NCBI GenBank assembly: GCA_041619575.1
Contig: JBFKDP010000164.1
Location: 1-8,771, forward strand
Source of the DNA: Litorivivens sp041619575
GTDB taxonomy: Bacteria > Pseudomonadota > Gammaproteobacteria > Pseudomonadales > Spongiibacteraceae
Direction: 5' to 3'
Length of the DNA: 8,771 nt
Part shown: positions 1-6,681 of the stretch, one piece after another
Layout of the letters: every line of letters begins with the position of its first letter
Position numbering within the stretch: position 1 is the stretch's first letter
Made by a program: the position numbers and the translations under genes
Notes under the pieces: generated by a model
Seen by the model: only the letters and a program-made list of their open reading frames with translations
Told to the model about the DNA's origin: nothing
Databases searched by the model: none

Positions 1-936
1 CTCCTGAGCGTTAACAATTTGAACATTACATTTCCTCGCAAAAGCTACTCCCTGTGGCGCAGGAAAAGTACAGTGAAAGCCGTACGCAACGTAAGCTTTG
101 AGCTGGAAAAAGGCAAAACCACAACCATAATTGGCGAATCTGGCTCCGGCAAGACAACTATCGCGCGCACCTTGATGGGACTACAAAAAGCTAGTTCGGG
201 GCAAGTCTTATTGGAGGGCAAAAACCTTGGCGAATACAACCGGATTCATCTCAGCAGCAGAGTTCAGTATATATTCCAAGATCCTTTTGCCTCTCTAGAC
301 CCACGGTTTGACGTTGAGCAATTGGTCAGCGAAGGCCTATTGAAGCTTCCCCTGTCAAAACGGGAGCGAAAATTGCGCACATTTCGTGCGCTTGAAGATG
401 TCGGCCTGGGACCGGAGTTTCGTCATCGCTTACCCCACCAGCTATCAGGAGGCCAGCGACAACGGGTTGGAATTGCCAGAGCAATCGCACAGCGCCCCAA
501 ACTTATCATTGCTGACGAGCCAGTCGCAGCCCTCGATGTCAGCTTACAGGCACAGGTATTATCTCTTTTTCGCCAGTTGCAGTCTGACTACGGCTTCACC
601 TACCTTTTTATTTCCCACGATATAGGCATGGTCAAGTCGGTATCACACAATGTAATGGTTATGCTTAACGGGTCGTTAATCGAGCACGCCAATTGTGAGC
701 AGTTTTTCAGGCAGCCCCTACACCCCTACAGCTGCAAATTGCTGAACGCGACACCCCAGCTTGAACCTCACAAAAGGGAGTTATTTGAGGCTCGCGCCTT
801 GCCCGCTGGACTATGCTATCTTTCTCCCAATACTTCGATTTCAAACGACACGATTCAATGGCACTCCGAAGGTTCCTCTCGTGTCGCAGTGACTCAACAG
901 GATGCTATCGGTTTAGACTATGCAAGCAAAACTTGA
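1..936 (+). CDS. ABC transporter ATP-binding protein, oligopeptide/dipeptide/nickel type (5'-partial)
   Basis: This is the cytoplasmic ATPase subunit that powers a DppF/OppF-like importer. Numbering from the TTG at position 19, it has Walker A GESGSGKT (39-46), Q-loop Gln in IFQDP (85-89), signature LSGGQ (142-146), Walker B LIIADEP (162-168), D-loop ALD (171-173) and switch His200. The HPYS motif (235-238) marks the peptide/nickel importer subfamily. The TTG is probably not the true start: the frame is open to base 1 and reads LLSVNNL just before it, which is how the first strand of these ATPases normally begins. The start therefore lies left of the window, and the protein could also be the second half of a fused two-ATPase chain. 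Upstream permeases and a binding protein are expected but not visible. The C-terminal segment after HPYS is unusual: where relatives carry a four-cysteine cluster, only Cys266 remains (GLCYLSP). The last 17 bases overlap the next gene. Family is certain; the substrate is unknown. Confidence 0.93.
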   Translation, partial: LLSVNNLNITFPRKSYSLWRRKSTVKAVRNVSFELEKGKTTTIIGESGSGKTTIARTLMGLQKASSGQVLLEGKNLGEYNRIHLSSRVQYIFQDPFASLDPRFDVEQLVSEGLLKLPLSKRERKLRTFRALEDVGLGPEFRHRLPHQLSGGQRQRVGIARAIAQRPKLIIADEPVAALDVSLQAQVLSLFRQLQSDYGFTYLFISHDIGMVKSVSHNVMVMLNGSLIEHANCEQFFRQPLHPYSCKLLNATPQLEPHKRELFEARALPAGLCYLSPNTSISNDTIQWHSEGSSRVAVTQQDAIGLDYASKT

Positions 937-1687
937 AACTATCTATTACTACCCTGTTAAAGCACTTCCGGGCGTTGAATTGACTAGCGTGGATTTGGTA
1001 ACTGAAGAGCGCTTGCCCGGTGACCGTCAGTACGCTTTAGCGCCTTCAAGCCTCGATTTTTGTGAGCCAAGACACGTCAAAAAATCGGAACTGCTGGTGT
1101 TAATGAAGCGAGAAGAACTGGCGGAAATGAAGTTGTCGTTTGATCTGGCCTCGCAACACATCCAACTCAGCCATCGGGGGACCGTGGTCGTCGATGGCGA
1201 TCTGAACAAGCAGGAAAGCAGACAAGCTCTCGCAGAATTTTCGGAATCATTACTCGGCACACCCGTTCAGGTGATTTCAGCGCCGGGTATCGGCTTTACG
1301 GATCTATCACATAAGAGTTTGTCCATCATCAACTTGGCTAGCATTCGCGACCTGGAGAACAAGCTAGACTGCACCGTGGATCTTCGACGCTTCAGAGCCA
1401 ATCTCTATATCGATGGCATTCCTGCATGGGACGAACTGAAATGGCTGGAAGAGCGAGTTTCGATCGGGGATGCACAGTTGGAGGTCTACCGGATTACCGA
1501 CCGCTGCGCGGCAATTAATGTAGACCCGGCAAGCGCTACTAGAGACCGATTACTACAAAATTTGAAAAAGTTGCGTGGCAACCTGGATATGGGCGTTTAT
1601 GCCTATGTTCGAAAGGGAGGAAAGATTAAAGCTGGCGACACACTGAGTTTGATTGACGATAATATCCGAGTGAGCGGTAGATCATGA
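920..1687 (+). CDS. MOSC-domain protein (MOSC N-terminal barrel plus MOSC)
   Basis: A 255-residue protein with an N-terminal MOSC beta-barrel module (about 4-115; note YYPVKALPG and LPGDRQYAL) followed by a MOSC domain (about 125-245). Diagnostic residues are RRFRANLYIDG (156-166) and the cysteine segment TDRCAAINVDP (193-203) with Cys196, the position that binds the molybdenum cofactor in active relatives. Family members such as E. coli YcbX and eukaryotic mARC reduce N-hydroxylated compounds, while others handle sulfur in cofactor maturation. The ferredoxin-like C-terminal domain of YcbX (roughly 370 residues) is absent, so an electron donor would have to be a separate protein. The ATG at 920 is the earliest possible: an in-frame ATG at 902 runs into TAG at 914. 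There is no strong ribosome site, so translation probably depends on the overlapping upstream ATPase gene. No signal peptide is seen, hence cytoplasmic. The substrate is not predictable. Confidence 0.9.
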   Translation: MQAKLETIYYYPVKALPGVELTSVDLVTEERLPGDRQYALAPSSLDFCEPRHVKKSELLVLMKREELAEMKLSFDLASQHIQLSHRGTVVVDGDLNKQESRQALAEFSESLLGTPVQVISAPGIGFTDLSHKSLSIINLASIRDLENKLDCTVDLRRFRANLYIDGIPAWDELKWLEERVSIGDAQLEVYRITDRCAAINVDPASATRDRLLQNLKKLRGNLDMGVYAYVRKGGKIKAGDTLSLIDDNIRVSGRS

Positions 1688-2517
1688 CAGATCAGACAAG
1701 CCGTTTATTCGCTCATTATCAACTTGGCAAAACTACAATCTTCAGTGCACCTGACAACCGTTTTTGCTACTCACTGTATGTTCCTTTACGCTATGAAGAG
1801 CTGGACCCAGCATCGATAAAGATTCTTGTTCTAGTCCATGGTACAGGCCGGATGCAGGAACTCTATCGCGACCTTTTTGCCGAGTTTGCCGAGTATCACA
1901 ACTGCCTCATTGTCGCCCCTCTATTTCCCGCCGATGTGCTCGGCGATGGAAATATGAGTGGCTACAAATACATTAAGGAGGGTGACATACGATATGACAG
2001 GGTACTTATCGATATAGTGGCTCGGGTATCAGAGCAGTACGGCGTTGACGCTAGCCGAATGATGATGTTTGGCTTTTCCGGTGGCGCCCACTTTGTCCAT
2101 CGATTCCTGATGATTCATCCCGAGCGTATACTTGCAGCCTCAGTAGCAGCTCCCGGCATTGTTACCTTACTCGACGAAAATCTACCTTGGTGGGTTGGTA
2201 TTGGTGACGCTGAAAGCGTGCTTGGCCAAGCCATTGTGCCAGAGGCGGTTGCCAACATCCCTGTACAGTTGGTGGTGGGCGGTGCTGACACCGAAACCTG
2301 GGAAATCACCATGGAGCCGTCGGATCGCTACTACCTACCCGGCATCAATGACAGTGGTCGAACGCGACTCGATCGTCTGCGCACACTAGCTGCGTCCCTA
2401 AGCGCTTACGGGGCGAATGTTCGCCTGGAAACCGTCGAAGGCGAAACCCACAACGTCGAACCAATCGCGCGACGAGCAAAGATGTTTTTTCAGGATGTTC
2501 TTTCCGGAAAACTTTGA
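1684..2517 (+). CDS. Alpha/beta hydrolase (serine esterase/depolymerase-like)
   Basis: A 277-residue alpha/beta-hydrolase-fold enzyme, probably cytoplasmic because no signal peptide is present. The oxyanion-hole motif is VHGTG (51-55), and the nucleophile elbow is GFSGG (130-134) with Ser132. The likely acid is Asp202 in VVGGADTE, and the catalytic His is His256 in GETHNVEP. All three members of the triad are at the usual spacing and the length is normal for a single-domain hydrolase. The general look is that of the PHB-depolymerase/LpqC-like or siderophore-esterase-like group, but I cannot assign a named family. Its ATG overlaps the stop of the MOSC gene (ATGA), a classic coupling arrangement, which ties it to the ABC importer and the MOSC protein. 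The inferred role is hydrolysis of an ester or amide bond in an imported compound. The gene ends with TGA at 2515-2517, directly against the stop of the opposing regulator gene. Confidence 0.85.
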   Translation: MTDQTSRLFAHYQLGKTTIFSAPDNRFCYSLYVPLRYEELDPASIKILVLVHGTGRMQELYRDLFAEFAEYHNCLIVAPLFPADVLGDGNMSGYKYIKEGDIRYDRVLIDIVARVSEQYGVDASRMMMFGFSGGAHFVHRFLMIHPERILAASVAAPGIVTLLDENLPWWVGIGDAESVLGQAIVPEAVANIPVQLVVGGADTETWEITMEPSDRYYLPGINDSGRTRLDRLRTLAASLSAYGANVRLETVEGETHNVEPIARRAKMFFQDVLSGKL

Positions 2518-2522
2518 TCAAA
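2501..2522. repeat. Two adjacent 10-bp palindromes at the convergent gene junction
   Basis: TTTCCGGAAA (2501-2510) and TTTGATCAAA (2513-2522) are perfect palindromes separated by two bases. The second contains both opposing stop codons in TGATCA. Neither has a loop or a U-tract that would make a conventional intrinsic terminator. They share the outer TTT/AAA arms, so a protein-binding role is conceivable, but coincidence in an A/T-flanked context is also possible. Confidence 0.4.
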
Positions 2523-3171
2523 CGCTGCTGACGTGTGCTCGAATCAGCTGGCTCAGCTGTTCAACCTGACCTTTTTGCAAAAGCTCAACAATGCGCAGGT
2601 GCTCTGCGCTGGCGGCCTTAAGCCCATCATAGGTCATATAGCGGTCGAAGGGAGAGCTGATAAAACTTTCGCGAAGAGATTGGATATTACGGGCTATCAG
2701 CTTGTTAGGGCAAAGCCCGCTCAACTTTTGATGAAACTCGTAATTTATCAAGCGCAATTCAGCAGGACTGCTGTTACTGATGCTTTTATCAAACCGTATG
2801 GCTACATCGCGGAGTTCGTCGATGTGCTTCTGCGACGCGCATTTAACAATACCGGGCACCGCAGAGACTTCGAGAATTTCCAGCAACTCCGTTATGTCTC
2901 TCAACTCACCTTCTGAAAATGAGTAAATTCGAAAGCCACGGTTCTTAACGTATTCAACCATACCGCGCTCGGCAAGTGCGCTCAGCGCTGCACGCACTTC
3001 TGATCGTGTTGCGTTATAGCGGCTTTCCAAGTCCGCCTGCTTCAACCATTGCCCAGGATGAAATTGCCCTTCAACGATATCACTCCGAATCTTATCAAAG
3101 ACGGGCTTGGATTTAGGCCGGGTGTAAACTTCTTGCCCCTGGCTTTCTGATTGTAAATCACGCATTGCCAT
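2518..3171 (-). CDS. GntR-family transcriptional regulator, FCD (FadR) subfamily
   Basis: A 217-residue DNA-binding regulator. An N-terminal winged helix-turn-helix (about 22-85) contains GQFHPGQWLKQADLESRYNA, the recognition helix TRSEVRAALSALAERG (55-70) and the wing VEYVKNRGFRI (72-82). The C-terminal all-helical FCD ligand domain (about 90-213) keeps the likely metal ligands Asn143 and His147 (NYEFH), His191 (AEHLRIVELL) and His213 (RAHV). FCD regulators generally sense small carboxylic acids and often repress their own operon. The ATG at 3169-3171 gives MAMRD; Met3 is an alternative start. The gene lies 18 bases after the receptor stop on the same strand. The only Shine-Dalgarno-like bases (AAGG) overlap that stop, so it is probably the last gene of the receptor operon and co-transcribed. 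The ligand is unknown. Its 3' end abuts the convergent hydrolase gene with no gap. Confidence 0.92.
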   Translation of the reverse strand: MAMRDLQSESQGQEVYTRPKSKPVFDKIRSDIVEGQFHPGQWLKQADLESRYNATRSEVRAALSALAERGMVEYVKNRGFRIYSFSEGELRDITELLEILEVSAVPGIVKCASQKHIDELRDVAIRFDKSISNSSPAELRLINYEFHQKLSGLCPNKLIARNIQSLRESFISSPFDRYMTYDGLKAASAEHLRIVELLQKGQVEQLSQLIRAHVSSV

Positions 3172-3189
3172 CAGTAGGTTTCAAACGCC

Positions 3190-5349
3190 TTAAAATACGT
3201 ACTGGAGACTGACACCAGCTTCACGCCGGTCGCCTACGATAATACCATTCAGTCCGTAAGTAGAGTTGATGAAATGATCCGTTTTATAGAACTCGTCAGC
3301 TAAATTGCTGACATAGGCATTAATTGAAACATTATCACCCCGATAACCCGCCTTCAGATTAAACAGCTCATAGCGATCAGCTCGTAGCTCTTCAGTATTT
3401 TCTGCATCAACATAGTTGCCATCGGAGTAGCTATAACCCAGATTGACATAATAATGATCCAAAAAACGGTATTGGATTCCAGCAACGGCATTGTAATCTG
3501 GCGCGCCAGGAAATTCATTACCTGACAGGTCGCCACTGCTGGCATTGAAGCGTAGAAATTCAGTTTTGATCCAACCCGCGCCCGCGTAGACGCTAAGGCT
3601 CGGCGTCACAATATAGCTGAGCTCAAGCTCTGCCCCCTCAATTTTCGATTCACCCGCGTTTTCCGTTACAATATTGATCCCGTCGTCCTGACGGATTCGA
3701 ACCTGCTGGTCATGCCAGTCAACCTTAAACACTGTACCCGTCGCCGTAAGACGCTCGCCCTGAAACCGAAACCCCAGATCCACATTGTCGGTTTCTTCAG
3801 GGTCGTATTGGCTTACGCGTCCATCGCTGGTCACCTCTGTTCCGCCACCACGATAGCCAGAGGTCGCGATCACAAACACATTGAGAGCATCGTTAATATG
3901 AAAGGTAAGACCAAGTTTAGGCAGAAAAATATCATCTTCACCTGTTGAACTGGACTGGGAATCGGGTAGTACCTGTGCAATAACCGGAGTGCCAACAGCA
4001 GGCGGCACAGCAAGCCCGGTATTGCGGTCAAATACAGTCGCTTCATGTAGAATAAAAGCTGTACTGTTTTCAGGTTCGTTCTCTTCGTAACGACCACCGG
4101 CAACGACAGTCAACCAAGACAACGCCTCCCACTCTACTTCACCAAAAATGGAACGCGTATCCCCCCCCGTAAAAAACGCGGTGCTAGCATCACCTACAAT
4201 TGTTAGTGGCGTTATCCCGGTATTGATTTCGACGACGACGTCATCATTAAACGAGTTACTGGTGAAACTGTCATCTGCCAGATAAAGCCCCAACACACCT
4301 CTTAAACTATCGGCATTGTAGTTGAGGCGAAACTCTTGGGCCTTATTTTCAAACTCTGAGTCAATAATGAAGTAGCCGTTATCTTTAGGACCAGCGTCGT
4401 AATCGCCCAGGCGATCCTGATAAGTTTTACTAAAGGTCGTTAGAGAGGTCAGCTGCCAGGTGTCGTTTATTTCCCAGTACTGGGTCAGGCCATAGACGAG
4501 ACTGTCGTCATCGAAAAAACCTTCTTCGTTATCGTAGGCTTTACCTTCCTCGGCAGTATCCACAGGCAGGAGTTCCGGCCCTTCACGTAAGCGGCTTTCC
4601 TGCAGTGTTAACATAGCCCAATAGCCGCCACTCTCGCCGGGATCCCATTTCATTTTCAGGCGGTGCATATAACGGCTTTGTCCCTGCCAGTCATCTATAC
4701 CCAGCGTTTCGTTTTCTACCTCACCATCGGTGCTGTTGTAATCTACCGTCGCCCGAAAACTCACGCTGTCGGAAATAGGGCCAGTCAGGCTGAAAGCGGC
4801 GTTTTTGGCTCCTGCGGTACCCACGCCCAGCGAGACCTTGGCGCCCCAATCGGGTTCTGGATCTGCCGTTTTGATATAGATCGCACCTGCGAGAGAGCCG
4901 GGGCCAAAAGCCGTCGACTGTGGACCACGATATATTTCTACCTGCTCGATATCGTAAGTATGCGCTACGCCACGGCCCTGCTGGCGCACACCATCTATAA
5001 ACAAGGCCGCCAGTCGTCGACTGCGTCCGGTCAGCCCCTGATTGGAAATACCACGCAGCGAAAATTTGTCCTCACGCGCTGCGTTGACGTTAGGCACTTT
5101 CAGCAGTAGATCGGAAATGTCTTCGGCAGGCTCGGCTTCAATCGCTGCCGCATCATACACGGCCAGACTGCTGGCTGTATCCAGCAGCTGTCGTTGGATT
5201 TGAGCGCCGTGAACGATCACTTCCTCCACAACAAACTTGCGATCACGCTCCTCTGTCTGTTCTTGCGCATTGGCATGAGTGCAGGTAGCTAGTAGGCTCA
5301 CTGCCAGGGAAGCAAATGCAAGACCGCTGGGCTGCCGTTGATTGTCCAT
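3190..5349 (-). CDS. TonB-dependent outer-membrane receptor
   Basis: A 719-residue ligand-gated outer-membrane transporter driven by TonB-ExbBD. A Sec signal peptide (1-28) has hydrophobic core LAFASLAVSLLA and a likely cut at ANA|QEQ. A TonB box VEEVIVHG (41-48) follows, then the plug domain (about 49-165) with FSLRGIS (96-102), LFIDGVRQQGRG (116-127) and VEIYRGPQSTAFGPGSLAG (137-155). The remainder is a beta-barrel ending in the terminal Phe typical of outer-membrane proteins (SLQYVF). There is no N-terminal signalling domain, so it should not directly control an anti-sigma factor. It is closely similar to the receptor gene at the right edge over the plug and much of the barrel (for example EDKFS-RGISN-G, SDGEV/TDGEV, RYM-RLK, LREG-E-LP, LGDYD), indicating duplication. 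The ATG has a good ribosome site (GGAG, 7 bases upstream). A G8 tract at 4161-4168 interrupts the barrel region. The substrate is undetermined. Confidence 0.95.
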   Translation of the reverse strand: MDNQRQPSGLAFASLAVSLLATCTHANAQEQTEERDRKFVVEEVIVHGAQIQRQLLDTASSLAVYDAAAIEAEPAEDISDLLLKVPNVNAAREDKFSLRGISNQGLTGRSRRLAALFIDGVRQQGRGVAHTYDIEQVEIYRGPQSTAFGPGSLAGAIYIKTADPEPDWGAKVSLGVGTAGAKNAAFSLTGPISDSVSFRATVDYNSTDGEVENETLGIDDWQGQSRYMHRLKMKWDPGESGGYWAMLTLQESRLREGPELLPVDTAEEGKAYDNEEGFFDDDSLVYGLTQYWEINDTWQLTSLTTFSKTYQDRLGDYDAGPKDNGYFIIDSEFENKAQEFRLNYNADSLRGVLGLYLADDSFTSNSFNDDVVVEINTGITPLTIVGDASTAFFTGGDTRSIFGEVEWEALSWLTVVAGGRYEENEPENSTAFILHEATVFDRNTGLAVPPAVGTPVIAQVLPDSQSSSTGEDDIFLPKLGLTFHINDALNVFVIATSGYRGGGTEVTSDGRVSQYDPEETDNVDLGFRFQGERLTATGTVFKVDWHDQQVRIRQDDGINIVTENAGESKIEGAELELSYIVTPSLSVYAGAGWIKTEFLRFNASSGDLSGNEFPGAPDYNAVAGIQYRFLDHYYVNLGYSYSDGNYVDAENTEELRADRYELFNLKAGYRGDNVSINAYVSNLADEFYKTDHFINSTYGLNGIIVGDRREAGVSLQYVF
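4161..4168 (-). repeat. Homopolymeric G8 tract inside the receptor gene
   Basis: Eight consecutive C on the plus strand (G on the coding strand) encode the Gly-Gly of FFTGGDT near residue 394 of the receptor. An upstream T6 run (coding FF) sits just before it on the coding strand. A one-base change in length would truncate the barrel. The reading frame is intact in this sequence. Confidence 0.8.
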
Positions 5350-5356
5350 CCTGATT

Positions 5357-5360
5357 CTCC
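5357..5360 (-). promoter_or_regulatory. Ribosome binding site for the 719-residue receptor
   Basis: On the minus strand GGAG lies 7 bases before the ATG at 5347-5349 (GGAGAATCAGG then ATG). It is the clearest Shine-Dalgarno sequence in the window and supports this start codon. No convincing promoter is visible in the 68-base gap (5350-5417), consistent with read-through from the esterase gene. Confidence 0.7.
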
Positions 5361-5417
5361 GTAACTTTACTGACTGATAAACAAGACGGAAGCGAGCGAG
5401 GATTACCGTAAATTCAG

Positions 5418-6563
5418 TTACCGAGCCAATAGGGCCCCCAATTGGGCAGCACTTTCACGGGCTATTTTGCCTGAATCATCAATCGTGCCCGTACTTTCGA
5501 GAAAACCATGGTGCAGACGAGCGGCATTGATGTAGCTCACGGCCACGCCGGCCTGCTCCAGCTTCATGGCGTAGGCTTTGGCTTGATCTCTCAAGGGATC
5601 AAAGCCGGCGGAAACAACGACTGCTGGTGGCAGTTGTTCAAAGTTCGGAGCGTGAATGGGAGACAGTGAGGCGTCTGCGCGATGTTTCTCGTCAGGCACG
5701 TAGAGCTCGGTTGCTATCCGAATAAAATATTTGTCCAGACCAAAGCCTTCACCAAATAGCTCCCAAGACCGATATCGTTCGGCCTCTAGATCGACAACGG
5801 GATAGTAAAGCAATTGGGCAACCGGGTGTGGCTCTTCGTTTGCTATCAGCGCCATCACCGTAGCGACCGATAGATAGGCACCCGCGCTGTCACCGCCAAC
5901 GGCGATTCGCTCAGGGTCACCCCCATAATCGGCAATGTTGTCACGTACCCAATACCAAGCTGCCAACGCGTCATGATTGGCTGCTGGATAGGTGTGCTCG
6001 GGTGCGAGCCGGTAGTTTACTGATACCACCACTGCCTTAGCCTGATTTGCCATTAAGCGGGCCGGGCCGTCCAGCGCATTGATACTGGCAAATATAAAGC
6101 CCCCCCCATGGAAATACAGCAGCACGGGGAGCTTGCGTTCCGCTACGTCAGGATAATAGATCCGAGCTTCCAGCGGGTTGCCATCCAAGCCTTGAAATCG
6201 AATATCTTTTACCCATTTCATATCGGGGCCAGGATCAGTGCGATAGTTCCAATCCGTATCGACATGTTGACGAAGCATCCAGCGCTTCAAACCACCTTCG
6301 AGTAGGACCTGACGCAGCCTCTCCCGCCGGGCCTGCATATCCTGGCCCATCCTGCTCTGCAAGTTATATTGCACCTTTGGATGTAATACCTGCCCGTCCC
6401 GCTCAATAGCTTCCTGCAACAAAAGATTTTCAAATACCTGATTCGGCTGAGCCTCGAAGTCCCGCTTCTCTAATAACTCTCGCTGCTTCCCAGCTTCGTT
6501 AAAGACATAGGCCAGAGTCAGGAGCAGCCCTAGAGCTGGAACAAGCCACTTCATTCTTAGCAT
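5418..6563 (-). CDS. Membrane-anchored alpha/beta hydrolase-3 esterase (hormone-sensitive-lipase family)
   Basis: A 381-residue carboxylesterase-like enzyme. Family hallmarks are HGGGF (152-156) forming the oxyanion hole, NYRLAPEHTYPAA (183-195), GDSAG (224-228) with nucleophile Ser226, SAGFDPLRD (318-326) with acid Asp322, and HHGF (351-354) with catalytic His352. The N-terminus is MLRMK followed by a hydrophobic stretch (about 6-21, WLVPALGLLLTLAYVF) and no good cleavage site. It looks like a signal anchor placing the catalytic domain in the periplasm, with a charged, probably helical linker to about residue 100. Many relatives are soluble and lack this extension. The start is supported by an in-frame TAG four codons upstream and an AGG 8 bases before the ATG; Met4 is an alternative start. 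The gene lies between two paralogous TonB-dependent receptor genes on the same strand, suggesting that it acts on what they import. A G8 tract encodes part of HGGG. The natural ester substrate is unknown. Confidence 0.93.
   Translation of the reverse strand: MLRMKWLVPALGLLLTLAYVFNEAGKQRELLEKRDFEAQPNQVFENLLLQEAIERDGQVLHPKVQYNLQSRMGQDMQARRERLRQVLLEGGLKRWMLRQHVDTDWNYRTDPGPDMKWVKDIRFQGLDGNPLEARIYYPDVAERKLPVLLYFHGGGFIFASINALDGPARLMANQAKAVVVSVNYRLAPEHTYPAANHDALAAWYWVRDNIADYGGDPERIAVGGDSAGAYLSVATVMALIANEEPHPVAQLLYYPVVDLEAERYRSWELFGEGFGLDKYFIRIATELYVPDEKHRADASLSPIHAPNFEQLPPAVVVSAGFDPLRDQAKAYAMKLEQAGVAVSYINAARLHHGFLESTGTIDDSGKIARESAAQLGALLAR
6100..6107 (-). repeat. Homopolymeric G8 tract in the esterase oxyanion-hole motif
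   Basis: Eight C on the plus strand (CAT GGG GGG GGC on the coding strand) encode His-Gly-Gly-Gly at residues 152-155 of the esterase. Part of this G-richness is imposed by the conserved HGGG motif, but the choice of GGG GGG GGC creates an uninterrupted slippage-prone run. The frame is intact here. Confidence 0.8.
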
Positions 6564-6681
6564 TTTGGAAACCTAGTTTTACGTTTGTGTCAGTGTAAGA
6601 CGTAGATCTAATCAAAATACCATATATGTCGCCAGACCTTGCTAGACGCTTGAAGCCCGCCATGAGGTATCGTCTGTCACA
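6564..6681 (-). promoter_or_regulatory. 118-base gap between receptor and esterase genes; weak promoter/operator candidates
   Basis: This is the longest intergenic stretch in the window and the only one on the minus strand with room for a promoter. On the minus strand TACACT (plus 6592-6597) resembles a -10 box, but the best -35-like TTGATT (6610-6615) is only 12 bases away instead of about 17, so the match is poor. Two short perfect palindromes, TAGATCTA (6603-6610) and CATATATG (6621-6628), could be half-hearted operator candidates for the GntR regulator. No Fur-type box and no clear terminator after the upstream receptor gene are visible. An internal promoter is possible but unproven. Confidence 0.25.

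Noticed and set aside
2545..2559. CAGCTG-GCT-CAGCTG inverted repeat just downstream of the plus-strand hydrolase as a terminator
   Set aside because: The stem is 6 bp with a 3-base loop and no T-run follows directly (T5 comes 12 bases later). It lies in the regulator coding sequence, so it is not a convincing intrinsic terminator.
2533..2916. Plus-strand open frame of 127 codons after the hydrolase
   Set aside because: Entirely antisense to the FCD domain of the GntR regulator, whose motifs are clear; no independent evidence of coding.
4663..5109. Plus-strand open frame of 148 codons opposite the first receptor gene
   Set aside because: It lies wholly antisense to a strongly supported receptor plug, has no recognisable domain and no ribosome site; a shadow of codon bias.
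5279..5292. Possible lipobox LATC in the receptor signal peptide
   Set aside because: The residue before Cys is Thr, not Gly/Ala/Ser, and a good signal peptidase I site (ANA|Q) follows; receptors of this class are not lipoproteins.
5353..5411. Imperfect direct repeat GATT-N(1-2)-CCGTAA (5353-5364 and 5401-5411) as an operator pair
   Set aside because: The copies differ in internal spacing, one contains the ribosome site, and the motif is short enough to arise by chance.
6564..6681. Fur box expected if the receptors are iron-siderophore transporters
   Set aside because: Nothing resembling the GATAAT-type repeats was found in either minus-strand gap; the operon promoter itself is outside the window, so iron control is neither supported nor excluded.
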